Shown here piece by piece: positions 1-12,300 of a stretch of 64,000 nucleotides of DNA. The position numbers and the translations under genes were made by a program. This DNA is from Macrocystis pyrifera (Eukaryota; Sar; Phaeophyceae; Laminariales; Laminariaceae). The first letter of the stretch is position 1. The number at the start of each line of letters is the position of its first letter. Where the stretch lies: the NCBI GenBank assembly GCA_031763025.1, contig JASSKH010000003.1, forward strand, positions 18,632,977-18,696,976, read 5' to 3'. The notes beneath the pieces were generated by a model that saw only the letters and a program-made list of their open reading frames with translations, was not told where the DNA came from and searched no databases.

Positions 1-1952
1 CGCACCTCAGTCGCTGAATGCGCAGCCCCAGTGGAACAGCCACCGTTTTGTTGTAGAGGTGGAGCGAGTTGGCGGCCTCCGTCTTGGACTTGAGAAGGAA
101 GATTTCCTTCATGCGAGAGAAATCGTCAGTAAACTTGCTGACGTACTTGTATCCTCCCCTTGCTGCTGGTGTGGCGGGTCCCAAAAGGTCCGTGTAAACC
201 AGTTCCATTGGCCCGTTGGTCTTGTGATTGTCCTTTTTAGGGTGCGCCTTTTGTATGCTCTTGCACGCTTGGCAGATGTCGCAGCCTGACACGGCACCGG
301 TGTAGTCGGCACCATTGCCATCCACCTTGCCAAGAAGCTCCATATTGCGGGGGTTCATGTGTGTCAGTCGTCTGTGCCAGATATCGGCGCTTTGCAGTGC
401 CGTCGGAGCCATCGAGGGTGTTGACCGCGTCTTGGGTTTTCCATAGGTTACGCCGTTCAGGGCGGCGCAGTGGCACTTCAAACGAGCATATGCCCGCGTC
501 TTTCTGGTGTTGATTTAAAAGGAGAGAATTCGTGCTGTCGAACTGGAGGCGGGGATTCCTCATCTCGAGGATGGTGCTCACTCCTGACTTCATTGCCCGT
601 GCAGAGGAGAAGAGGTGGCGTCCCATTCCGGGAACGATCAGTACGAAGATGCGAACTGGGATAGACTGACCTGGATGGTTGATGATGTGTCCGCGGATGG
701 TGCCTGTTGCCGTCGCGAACACCTTGTTTGTCGGCGGTTTCAATGGGCTTCGGCTGGTCCAGCTTCTGGTACTCCGTTATGCATTGCCGCAGCCCTGGGA
801 TCAACTCGTCGTCCACAAAGTGATTTGATGCGCCACTATCCACTAGCATGGTGAGCCTGTCCGAGTAGGACGCTGAGATTCCGCGGCCATTTCCCGTCGT
901 TAGTCCTCAGAAAGCCAATCCCTGGTCAAAACCCATCGTCGAAATTTAGAGATGGTCCTTTGTCGTCGTGGGTTGGAGGGGATCCTGTGCCTGGTACAGC
1001 GGAAGCGAGGTGAGCCCCCGATTGCTCCGGACGAGGGGCACCCTGTTCATACCACCCCGCATCGCTGTGCGTAGTGGTTTTGTGGACGGAGCACCACGTC
1101 TGTCCAGCGGCTCCTTTGGCTCCTGTCTTTCCCCCGAAATATTTTTTGTCGTGAGTTCCATTGGATTTTTTGGCCTCATCCCGCTTCTTCCAGCAGGTGC
1201 GAGCGAAGTGCTCTTCCTTCCTACAGTAATTGCAGATGGATGTCTCCGCCGACATGGCGACACCTCGACCGGCGATTTTTCCCTTCGCTCCGCTGTCGCA
1301 TCGTACTTTGCATCTGTTCGATGTCGAAGGTAGGATCACGGTACATCATTAGGTTGATGTCCTTGTAGTCAGATGTGAAGCCTTGAACGCAGATGTCCTT
1401 GAATCTCCGGTCGGTGATGGGCTCGCCCATCCTGGCTAGCTCGGTGCGGGCGAGGGTTTAATCCATGAAGAAGTCGTCGGGGTCCTGGTTGTGTGTCATT
1501 GCGGTGTTGACCAGCTTGTCCATGGCTGCGCGGACGACCTCGTCCGTAATCTTGTTGTACTTCTGTACAAGCTCCTCCAGAGCTTGTTGTCCGTTGCTAC
1601 TCATGCCGTCTGGGCGCTAATGCTTCAGCACGAGATTCGCTGCTGGTTTCTCTGATAGCAAGAACAGAATGGCGTATAGGTCTTTGTTCGCTCTGTCAAA
1701 GGACGCGGTGCCCTGCTGGAAAGTGTCCTGAGCTTGTTGCGCCCCACCTAGTACAGGAGAGATTCCCGTGGCTGCCGATTCTTCGGCTGGTCGGGTCCGT
1801 CCTTTGATCAAGCTTGCAATGTCTCGTCGTGTAACGCCGAGGACCACAGCAAGTTTCTTGCGCCAACCTCGAAAAAGGCTGGGGTTCCGTCCGTCAAACT
1901 TCTTTAGCCCCTTGATAGCGTTGTTGAGGTTGTTGCTGCTGGTGTCGTCCAT
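1..1952 (-). mobile_element. Ty1/copia LTR retrotransposon, internal region (fossil, runs off window)
   Basis: Reading the minus strand from 1952 towards 1, the parts come in Ty1/copia order: a gag-like N-terminus (about 1617-1952), a CCHC zinc knuckle of the form CNYCRKEEHFARTC (about 1200), an aspartic protease with DSGASNHF (about 820-849) and the start of the integrase region towards the window edge. The rest of pol and the 3' LTR would lie upstream of the window. The element is broken, with several breaks, and reads as an old copy. It is antisense to recA and sits in the intron before the first recA exon seen here. Family assignment rests on domain order (integrase before reverse transcriptase) and motifs. 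Confidence 0.88.
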
Positions 1953-4049
1953 GCTGCTATCGTCTGGCGTCGTGTACCGTACAGCAGTAACGAACTTCTA
2001 CTCCTATGAATAACCTACTGCTGTAGGCGTAGGATCGTCGGTGTAGATGATGATCTCAGAAAAGAACAAACAGCTACCCTATAAAATTGAAGGACGTTCT
2101 GCAAGGAAATTGAAGAAAATGCTGATAAAAATAAATAAATCAACCGTTGCTTTGGGGTCCTTGGTAAAGTAACCGTCCCCTAGAAGCACGTAGGAAGTCA
2201 GAGCTCCTTTAAACAGACAGCAACGCTGCCGGGAGTTGCTTCCACTCAGTTGTTGCTCGGACTCTTCCGAGGCTTACTACCCACGGTGTGGACTTCGCCA
2301 GACAGGGCCCCTAATCTTACAGCAGCAGTACTGGGATTGTCTGTGGGGTTGCATTTTCAACAGCGTACAGCAGATTGGTACTCGACGTTTGGTCGAGGTT
2401 TTGTGGTCCACGTCTTCGAAAACAGATGACGCAGCAGAAGCTGGATGAAGTAATTCAACCAGCTTCAACGCAGTGGTGATTATCTCTGGGTGCCGCTATC
2501 ACGGCTACAACAATAGTTGCTGTAGGGTGAGGTCCTCTTAGATGCACGCACTCACGTAGTTTCCAACGAACGAAGTACTCGCAGACCGGTAGTCCTTTGA
2601 TGTACTCGTCGTTAAAAGCTCTTCAGGTAGCAGCAGACATTTTCGTGATCTTGAAATCTCCGCCCTGCTGAAGCCAGAAGAAACTGAAGCTTATGGGGTA
2701 ACGTGGTCGTAGCCCCGCCGAATTACCCCGTGGCTGATGGTTGCGTTTACACGCGTTTCGAGGCTCTTAACCTATTAAGGATTGGTGTGAAGTAGCGTGT
2801 ATCTGCTCGAATCCGGTATACGCTTAGTCTCGCTTGCCAATGACCGGTCAAGACACAGACCTGATCGAGGTGCAAAGGCTTGAGTTGCTGTCAGGCAGAC
2901 TCGTGTGAAAGCTTCGAATAGACGAAAGATGATAATAGTGGCGACTCCAGGCCAAGGTTGATTAGTTATTAAGCTCAGCAGACAAGCAGATGATGATGAG
3001 CAGATGCAGAGTAAACGAGTGGGCGTGCAAACGCTCCTGTTGTTCTTCCAACCTTGATGATCTCGATCAGATACATATACCTCCTACGACGACCTTCGTC
3101 AGGAAATGACACAACAGTAACTGATCCTTTACGGATTCCTTATACGGTAATATCTACTGTACCACACCAAACAAACGTGCCTTTACGGCAGCCTACCCAG
3201 CATTCTGCGTAGTATGTGTTACTTGTTGTAGGCTCGTTCCATACGTGGAACCTCAGCAACTAAGCCACTTACGATACAGTAGACGCCAGGTACAACAATG
3301 TACTTGATATCCTGCGTAGACTTACTGGCTTTGCAGTGAACATCGTATTGGTCACTATTGGATCTCTCGAGGAACCCACTCTTGAACCATATACTATTAC
3401 TACCAGAATATTCCGTGTTATCCAGTGACAGCAAAATGATAGCTACTGGCGAGTAATATCTCTAATAGACTATACAGCATTTACGTATCACATGTTTGTG
3501 CCTAATTGCAAGACGCGTGCTCCGATAGGTGTTGCTAATAGCGATTGTTAGCCAAAACGTTTATGACTGACTATTAATATTGACCCCTTTGGTATTAACC
3601 CCTGTATAGATGGCGCCCAAAACAACGACACAGCGGTCATCACCTTATTATCAAGCAGTGTCTGTTGCTGTAACCCCCACTAAAGTCCGAAGAGGGTTAG
3701 TCATAGCGATTTAGTATGGACTAGGGCTTTGAGTTAGCTGACTATAAGTTGCCGTCTATCAGGCACCAGTTTGTTCCCCAACGTCGTTGTTGATATTTCA
3801 GTTGTGCTTTGCAACTAGTATTCGGTGTATACCTCGGCCATGGGATTGCTTGACGGCTGATGCGTTCGCTTTTCGTCGATGTTGAGGGTTTGGGTGGCAT
3901 GGTAGTAGTAGACAGCTCCATAAGAGAAGAGCCTCAAAACTAGTTGCATGCAGGGTGACCCTTACCCTGCCCTAGTATGCCTAATTACTATTGCCTCATT
4001 ACTACAGTAGTGGATAACCGTTTCTCTCTCTGCTCTCCATCCCTCGGCT
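1953..4049. other. No gene seen; probable leader/LTR of the copia fossil, then recA intron
   Basis: This stretch lies on the 5' side of the copia element and should hold its leader and 5' LTR. With the other LTR outside the window I cannot place the LTR borders. I found no RecA P-loop coding sequence (GPESSGKTT type) and no other protein motif in any frame. I read it as retroelement flank plus intron. Confidence 0.5.
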
Positions 4050-4084
<35 letters not shown>

Positions 4085-4098
4085 GGCGGCGGCGACGA
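4050..4098 (+). repeat. (GGY)n microsatellite next to a recA exon
   Basis: An imperfect GGC/GGT run followed by GACGACGAC ends about 28 bases before the proposed acceptor at 4125-4126. It can be translated as a polyglycine tract, but the recA frame begins only after the acceptor. Confidence 0.9.
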
Positions 4099-4126
4099 CG
4101 ACCTCGCGGTGCATTTTATCTTGAAG

Positions 4127-4254
4127 CCCTGGACATCGTGGATACTCTCGTCAAGTCGGCAGCGGTCGACATGGTGGTCGTGGATTCGGTTGCTGCGCTC
4201 GTCCCTAAGGCCGAGTTGGAAGGGGAGATGGGAGATCACCACATCGCGCTGCAG
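4127..4254 (+). CDS. recA: recA exon 1 in window (Walker B and L1 region)
   Basis: The exon reads [15 protein letters not shown] then [27 protein letters not shown]. It covers the Walker B strand (hydrophobic run ending in D) and the L1 loop of RecA. The acceptor is TTATCTTGAAG before 4127; the first codon needs one base (G) from the upstream exon. The donor is CAG/GTGAAG after 4254, phase 0. One oddity is alanine where most RecA proteins have glycine in the DSHMG segment (here DHHIA). Confidence 0.92.
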
Positions 4255-7200
4255 GTGAAGACATACGATATGTGTCTCATATGCTTTTGAAGAATGTGTT
4301 CCAAGTCTTGCTGCACAAGCTCTTGACTTTACACGCTCTGTTTTCCACCCCTCTCTGTACTGTTGTGCGCCTGCAGCCCGCGTGAGTACGTACTCGGTGA
4401 TAAATTCATAACTTGGCTCGGCTTTTGCGCGAAGCGTAAGAGGGTCTTGATCCTGTAGATAGATCCCGCTACTACGATAGAGATGACCTACGGTTATGGT
4501 TTTTGGGGCTCCCGACTTTATTATGTTGATTATAGTTTAGGAGCTCTGTACCCCACCCAGAAACTGACTTCGAGAAAAAAGGAAAGTGGAACACAACGGC
4601 CTACCTGATACCAGTATGTTTTTTCTTTCTCTTTTTTTAGTTTCCTACATCCCGTTCAGTGTCTTGGCCATTCTTTTCTCTCTCCTTCCTGTTGATAATC
4701 GTGACTCAGACCCGGGGGCACAAAGTGAGTAGGGCTCCTCTCCCTCTCCTCCCTACCCAAAACTACGGTTCGTGCCTTGCGTTTTTTATCGCCAGAAGAC
4801 TTCGGCCCACCTCTTTCTTCCTTCGTCGATTGGCATCAACCTGTATCGTACGGCGAATAACATGTACAACACAGACGTAAACACGATCGCTACACCAGTA
4901 GGTATACAACGAATATTCAGGACTGCCGTACCACTCTGCCCGAAAAGATAGGACTGTTTGGCTTGGTGTATTAATAGAAAAAAGCCTCCTTATAATGCAG
5001 GACGGAGTGGTAAGACACAAACGTGAACATGATGTTCCGACGATACTGGGTGCTGCTGTAGTTCTTTCCTCGGTGACCTTAACCCTTTCACTACCGCAGT
5101 CCCGTTTTTTGGGACAAGCTACTCATTAAGGGGGAGCATAGTAAATAGGACCTACGGTACATACAAAAACCTATACATTTCACTATTTTTACTAACAATA
5201 TTTGGTCCCTTTTACTATGGTCCCCCGTAATACTTGAAATTCGAGTGGTTTGTCCCCAGACGGCACTGCAGTATGAAAAGGGTTGAGGAGCCACCCCAGT
5301 CAGAAATGTTTTGGCCGAAATATGCTTCGTGTATGCATTGATTGCTTCCCGTATTCCTTACTCTTGTAAGTGAGGTGGTAACCCCAACAGTAAGTAGTCT
5401 ACAGTAGTATTTTCGGTAGTATTTTTATAGTAGCAATACTCTTTTTAAATCTTGGGGCCCGTATTAATGGAGAATTAAAGAGGAATATAATTTTTCGTGA
5501 TTAAACAATATGAATCGCGATTGAATAGAATTTCGTGAAAAAATACGAGTTTGCGTCCTGCCAGGTATTGAGCAATAGCGTAGTACTCTGTGTTCTAAAA
5601 TTCGATTGACGCAAGAGGGTTAACCAACACCCGTGGGTAACCAATGAGGCGAGCGACGGCGCGCGTCCTCCCTTGAGCGCCACAGCCAGCCGCATTTTTT
5701 TTTGCCGGCTCCGGCTAGGAGGCTATCGCTCTTGGGATGTCTTGAGCGGCTGCCGCAACCCTGAAGACCTGCGCGGGCAGCAGCGACAGGGATACAGCGA
5801 TCGAACTTATGAGCGAAGTCGTGACATGGTCGGTGCTCGTGTGGTTTGGGAGGTGAAGAGGGATGGAAAAACTGGGTTTGCGACGTCCTTGTAATTGTTT
5901 GAGGCGCCTCGGGTGGTCTACTCTGTGCTATTAATAGGGGCCGTCGAACCTCGCGCTGTGGCTGCTCCGGTCGCCCTGCCTCTTGGGAATGGTAGATCTC
6001 GCCTCTGAAGCAGTCAACGACACAGCCCAAGTTTACTTCGCGTGCTTCGGTTTCATGGAACATGTCATGTCGAGTTGGACAAACTCCCCATTTTTTTTTT
6101 TTTTTTTTAATCATCACTTTCACTTTCCAGCTTAACTCGTAGGAGGTTTTACCCTCAGCGGTCTTCTTCTGGACAAGCCGTGGTCACAAGTGTCGTCCCT
6201 TCTCCCCCCCGGTACGTGCCTTCATTTTTTTTGTCGTGCATAGGGTTCAGCATTCCACATTGAATAACAAAATTGAACGAGAAGAGCAAACTTAGTCCCA
6301 AAAGACTTTTTGTTGAAGTTGCGCTTTTCGAACTTTACTCGAGAAAATGCCTGCTTGGTGATTCAATTTTCGACCAATCAGATGCAAATTAAATCAAACG
6401 AAAAACTCATAGACTTACAAAAAAAAAAATCCTTATTAGTACGGGTTCTTATCAAATACCAGGTATCCACTTACGGTTTTACAAAGTACCCGATATAATG
6501 TTTTCGCCCTAAAAATGACCTTTTCAATACGACGACATTGTAATTCTGCGTGAATTTTTTGTTTTCAACTGAAAAGCATACTTTTGAATGCTGGAATTAG
6601 TGTAGACCACACCCTGCCCCACTTAAGACAACACCATGTTTTGAACCTGGCCCAAAATAAGAGTTCATGCTCAAAGTTATTTTCCCTTTTGGAACTGCAG
6701 TCCCGTTTGGGGACAAATCACTCAAATTTGTAGGTAGGTCGTCCCCAAAACTAACCTTAGGAGACTGCAATCCGAAAAGGGTTAAATGGTGCCCTGTAAT
6801 TTGAGCCTGACCTAACATAAGAAACATAAAAGACGTAAGAGATGATGCTTGAATGGTCTAAAATGGTGTCACGTAGTTGTATGGGCCCTTTTTGGGTCCG
6901 CTCTTTTGTCTGCTGTGTGTATGGTTTCGTTTGGGTGCTCTCCTGGTTTCTGTCCCCTCTTGTAGGTGGCCTCGCAGGCAATATCAACTTCGCCCGACCT
7001 ATGTCCGTCCCTGGTTTAAATCTCATCTCCATGCCTAATGTGTTGTTGTTCCTCTAGGTACGGCGTGCGAACCTCCCACACCACGGATAGGTGAGATAGA
7101 TCGGACAAATCAGATACATCAGATAGATCAGACAAATCAGATACATCAGATACATCAGATAGATCATATGGATCGGATAGATCATATAGATCAGATAGAT

Positions 7201-9317
7201 CCTAACCTGCCGTTATGGGATGTTGTGCAGAATCTGTACAGTGCAGATCCAACAAAGGAAACATGTACTAGATTATTCAGATCACACGGCAACATGAGCT
7301 AGATCTTACAGATCAGGAATCCACCTGCCCTGAAAGATGTAGATAATGAAGTGGGAATTATCTGTACATGATCTGTACATGATCTGTAGACGATCTGTCG
7401 ATGATTTGTCTGAGGTGTGGGAAGTTTCACACCTCGGATAGGCAGGTTGGGTCCCCCGTTTCAACCATTTCACGATCTAGATCTTTTGGGGCGACAGTTC
7501 CTGATTGGTATGTACCTGGTATGATCTGCGCGTTCTACACAGCTCTTGCTTTGCCGGTTGGGATCCGTTTGACACAGCTGTTGTGCACCCCATCATAACG
7601 ACAAACATAACGTCTAGATTATCTGCAGCAGATAGATACATCGTCAGCTGTTCGATGTTGTACCTTCGTAAAAAAAAAACGTCGATATTGTAGCAACTTT
7701 AACGGCGATGGCCGCACTTCATGCATGTATGCATGCGCCTAGCCGTCAGATTACCACACGTGGCGGGATTTTGGCAGGAAGTCGTCCGCTCCGCAAGACA
7801 CCATTCCACAAAAAAACAACTTTTGCGACGGGCGGTGTGAGGTTGATGCGGTGCTGCCCTGCCCTAACCATTGCACAGTCTACTCTAATTCAAGTAGTTT
7901 GGCCCCTTTAGAAACGTGTGTGTAGTTTCTAAAGGGGCCAAACGACTTTTTTCCGAAATTTATTTTTCTGTTTTGGCCTAGAGATCGGAATGATTGTCGG
8001 CGGCGCACCCAACGTGTATCTATACAGCGACCGATAGCGACCATGGCGCGACTTGCCCCGGTCAAGAGCCCCCCTTGAAATCAGTGCTACTCGTATAATG
8101 TTTATTCACCTCTTTTTTATGCAGTGTTGCCAACAAATCACACCTTTTTTTTCTTCTTTTTTTTTTTTTCCCTCTTCTCCTTCCCTAGTAGTAACTCAGG
8201 TCCGGGGTCACTGTATGGTAGTTCTCCCCCCCCCCCCCTCCGCTCACCCTTCATGCGACTCGCCCAACACCTCACGGCGCTGCGCGCTTGGTGCAAGCAA
8301 TGTCTGCCTAGTCGGTGAAAACCCGACGTGCTCCGTCCCGGCATTGTAGGGATGCGAGGGTCTATGGTCATACGACTACGGCCATGCATGATAACGAGTA
8401 CCCCCCGCCACCCCCCACCCCCCCCCCCCCGCCCCCTACCCCCGCCCCCACCCCTACCCTCACCCCTACCCTCACCCTTACCCACAACCACGTACGGTAT
8501 GCGCCTTGCGTTTTTATCGCTGCACTGCGGTAGTTTTTTTATCGAATCCCATTCTGGCATTGATTCAAATCGAGCAGTTAAATCTAGAAAACGAAAAAAA
8601 ATACTTCGACCGGGGCTCGAACCCGGGACCTCCACCATGTCAAGGTGGCGTCATAACCATCTAGACCATCGAAGCTTCATACATGAGGTGATGACCTCCC
8701 TGCTGATCCATAGGCAACGCGACCATGGCTAGCCAGCATAGACTTTCTCATTTTTGTCTTTCTTCCTCACCACCTCTCTGGCCCCTCAGACCTCGCACTT
8801 GAACAATGCCTTCTTCTATTAGTAAAAATATTAGTACTTGCCGGCCACAGAGCCTTTTTTCTTTTTTCGTTTTCGTCAAGTTTTAGGAGAATAATTTCTT
8901 CCTGGTTTTCTTGCCCCTTTGACGTTTCGTTCGTCGAGTTTTCTTTGTTGTTCGGTTTCCTTTCCATTTACGTGTTTTTGTTTTTTTTCAATCGCCAACG
9001 CAACTGCGGCCAGCATAGTCATATCCCATTAGTGCAGGATATAGAACGATAATCATGTTCGACATCATGCGATTCCGATGAAAAAACTAAAAAAAAACTA
9101 ACCGTATTCGATACGATTTCGATATGTGATACATCGAAGCTTTCATTCAGAGTCAGCATAAAAAACACGGGGACGCCAGTGGATGGAGGGCAAAACACGT
9201 GGGATACGATATATCGCATGTTCGATGTTTCGATACTCTCGATATGATATCCAACATGTATGTTCATATACCGGTATATGCGGGTCTAGTACACGCACAG
9301 CACAGCGCGTGGGATTT

Positions 9318-9354
<37 letters not shown>

Positions 9355-12300
9355 CCTCCGGCGGATTGGTAAAAATAAAGCTTAAGCTCACCACACTGAT
9401 ATTGATCGTTTGATTTTCTGGTTCTGAACTGGCGAGCCACTGTATGGTAGTTCTCCCCGCCCCCGCCCCCGCCCGCAACCCCCCCGCCCGCAACCCCCGC
9501 CACGTACGGTATGCGCCTTGCATTTTTATCGCTGCACTGCGGTAGTTTGTGATCGAATCCCGTTCTGGCATTGATTCAAACCGAGCAGTTAAATTCTAGA
9601 AAACGAAAAAAGTACTTCGACCGGGGCTCGAACCCGGGACCTCCACCATGTCAAGGTGGCGTCATAACCATCTAGACCATCGAAGCTTCATACATGAGGT
9701 TGATGACCTCCCCGTCTTCCATCCACGACGAGACCACAGGCAGCACACTCCAAACTCCACGAGTGCGTAGGTGACGAGTACTGCTGCTGTACTGCTACTA
9801 CTGTAGTGTAGTATCCTCGTGCAGCAGTTAATACCTCGTACTCGTGTTATGCAAGCAGCAGACGGAATCTGAGGTCCCCTAGCAGTCTGGGAGAAGGGAT
9901 CTTTAGGTTGGTAGGCTGTTCAGGTATTTTGGTCCCTGTTAGGATCAAGGTACGGGCGAAGACCCAACCCAACCCCCCCTAACCCTAACCCTAGCCCTAA
10001 CCCTGACCCCAAACCGCAGCCAAAATGGGCCAAAACTGGCCATAAACGCGCCTGCGCCGCGTTTGCATCGAACCAGGAAATTTCTGAATTGCAGACGACG
10101 ATTCCGAAGTGCAGACCGCGCTATGCAATTTTTAAGTCGAAAACACCCCTAAAGATCCCTTCTCCCAGATTGCTAAGCCTACTCCGGAATCTTCGTCTCG
10201 GACGTATCTTGGCCTTGAACGTTTGATTTCGGTGCCCGTTTTTTTTTTTGTTTGTTCCGTCACTTTTACTTCCCAGCTGAAAAATTTTAACAGTTGAATT
10301 CGCAGCGCCCGGCGCCTTTTTTTTTTTATGATAAGACATGCATGCGGTGATCTCAGGTATCTTTCCTTGTCCCCCTGGCTGGGTACTATTTCGTACGACA
10401 TCATGCATTGTTTGTATCATGAGATACGGTTCTGCACAGCCCACTGCTCATCGGTTTATTATTTTTGTCGAATTTTGCGTTATTTATCATACAGAACACG
10501 TTTGTTTGTTGCTTGTTTGTTCGCTTGTTTGTTGTTTGTTTTGCTGTACCGCGACTAATAGCAGTACTAATTATTCATATAACGGGGGAGAATAGTAATG
10601 AGGACCCATGATTTACACCAAAACATATTTATTCCAGTATTTTTACTATTTACGGGGGTCCATAGTTAATAGGACCTATGGTACACATAAAAACCTATAT
10701 ACTTACCTATTTTTACTAACAAAATTTGGTCCTGTTAACTATGGACCCCCGTAATAGGCAAATTTGGTCCTGAATACTCCTATTATTAATAGTATGTTGC
10801 CCCGTAATATTGGTGTACAGCAGTGTTAAAAACATCTATGCTGCTTCGTACAGTCCCTGTCTAATCGAAGGCCGTTTATGCTGTTCGTAATATACCAAAA
10901 CACCAGTACTCGTATAGACTACTGTATTGTAGTGGGTTACCAGTGTGTCCAAAAATATTAGATCGTCGAATCTCGTCTCCCACCGGCAGGCATCACATTG
11001 CACTTTTTTCTATTTGTTGCTTTTTTGGTCTTGAGATGAAAAGGTGCCAAGAAATTGTTAGAAAGCATGTTTGTATCTCTTATAATTTGCGGCCCATGAG
11101 CCCCGTGAAATACGATACAGCAGTAAGCGGCACGACTCCAAGAAGCTCTTTTTTTGCGCCAGGCCAGTCTTGTTTTGTGCGGCCACACTGCAGTAACCAG
11201 TAGTTTCAGTGGGAAAAAATGTTTTTTTTTTTTCAATGTTTCGTGCAAAAGTCGAGCCACAATTTATCGTCTCCCCATCGCACGAGTACGCATGTACAGT
11301 ACGTATAAAATGCAAGGCGCTCCGCTTCGCGGGCGGCTATTTGCCGCCCGCTACGCTCGCTCAAGGAACAAAATGTGGAACATACAGGATGTTCATGGCA
11401 CGGCGCAATGAGCGACTGGCAAATGCCGAGAGTTTATTAATAGTTGCGCAGGGAAAAGCGCGCCTGGTTTGTGACGTGGCCTAAGTGTGAGACTTTCGAA
11501 TGCCAAGAGCTAAGTGGCGCGGGGGACAAAGCATGCCGGGCTCCACACGTGAAACAAAGAAGCCGACAAACAGCAGTCAACCTCGACAGCTCACGACCTT
11601 GCATCGTAGAAAGAACTTCGTACTTCGTATAACATGATACATCGTATGCACGAAAAAAGCTGGCGCTGCGCTGCTTAGCTGAACTGGGTGTGATTTGTGC
11701 CTTTTTTGTTACTATGTGGCAACTTCGTACCGGTACTCCGTATGATACGTGGTACCTGGTATGTATCTTCATAAAATTATAAAAAATAACACCTGTGAAA
11801 TCGAGGATTTTGTCGAAACTCATATTTGCAAGCTGTGTGTGACACTATTTCGGGGGACCATAGTGAATAGAACCTACGGTACACACAAAAACCTATATAT
11901 TTACCTATTATTACTCCCAAGATTTGGTCCTATTTACTATGCCCCCCCGTAATAGTGATACTTCCATCGCGTATCTTGAAGTTAGTGTGTGTGGTAAGGA
12001 CTACAGTATTATATCTCGGTCAGTTCTGACTGCTTTTCGGCTCAGATTCGAGTTCCGTTTTTTTTTTTTTCAATTTTTGTATTTCGGGCTTTTATCTTGA
12101 ATTCAGTCTGGGAGGGGGCTATCAGACTCAGTTTTGACTGCTTTTCGATTCTGACCCTTGCTCTGAAAAACTATTTCTTGACTTTTTTTAAGACTCTATG
12201 AAAACTTGAAATAGTGTGTTTTGTTTTGTCTTGGATTTAGTTTCAATTGAGCTGAGCTGGGTGTGATTTTCGAAAAATTAACGAAAAACGAAAAAAAGGA

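Larger units (their letters stand above)
5025..5370. repeat. Dispersed repeat C, split by a nested MITE pair
   Basis: The outer parts (GTTCCGACGATACTGGG on the left; GAGCCACCCCAGTCAG, then TTTTGGCCGAAATATGC on the right) match an uninterrupted copy at 28466-28575. The middle is a palindromic MITE that itself contains another MITE. Confidence 0.65.
8180..8700. repeat. Segmental duplication A, with tRNA copy 1
   Basis: CACTGTATGGTAGTTCTCCCC, then ACGTACGGTATGCGCCTTGC, ATCGCTGCACTGCGGTAG and the tRNA block recur at 9420-9720 with few changes. The copy here differs by an insertion of the 3' part of the ~500-bp poly-C-ending repeat in the C-run. Confidence 0.85.

Noticed and set aside
8602-8675. 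Reading the tRNA as Asp (GTC)
   Set aside because: The loop is TTGACAT; with T at position 33 the anticodon is GAC, so valine.
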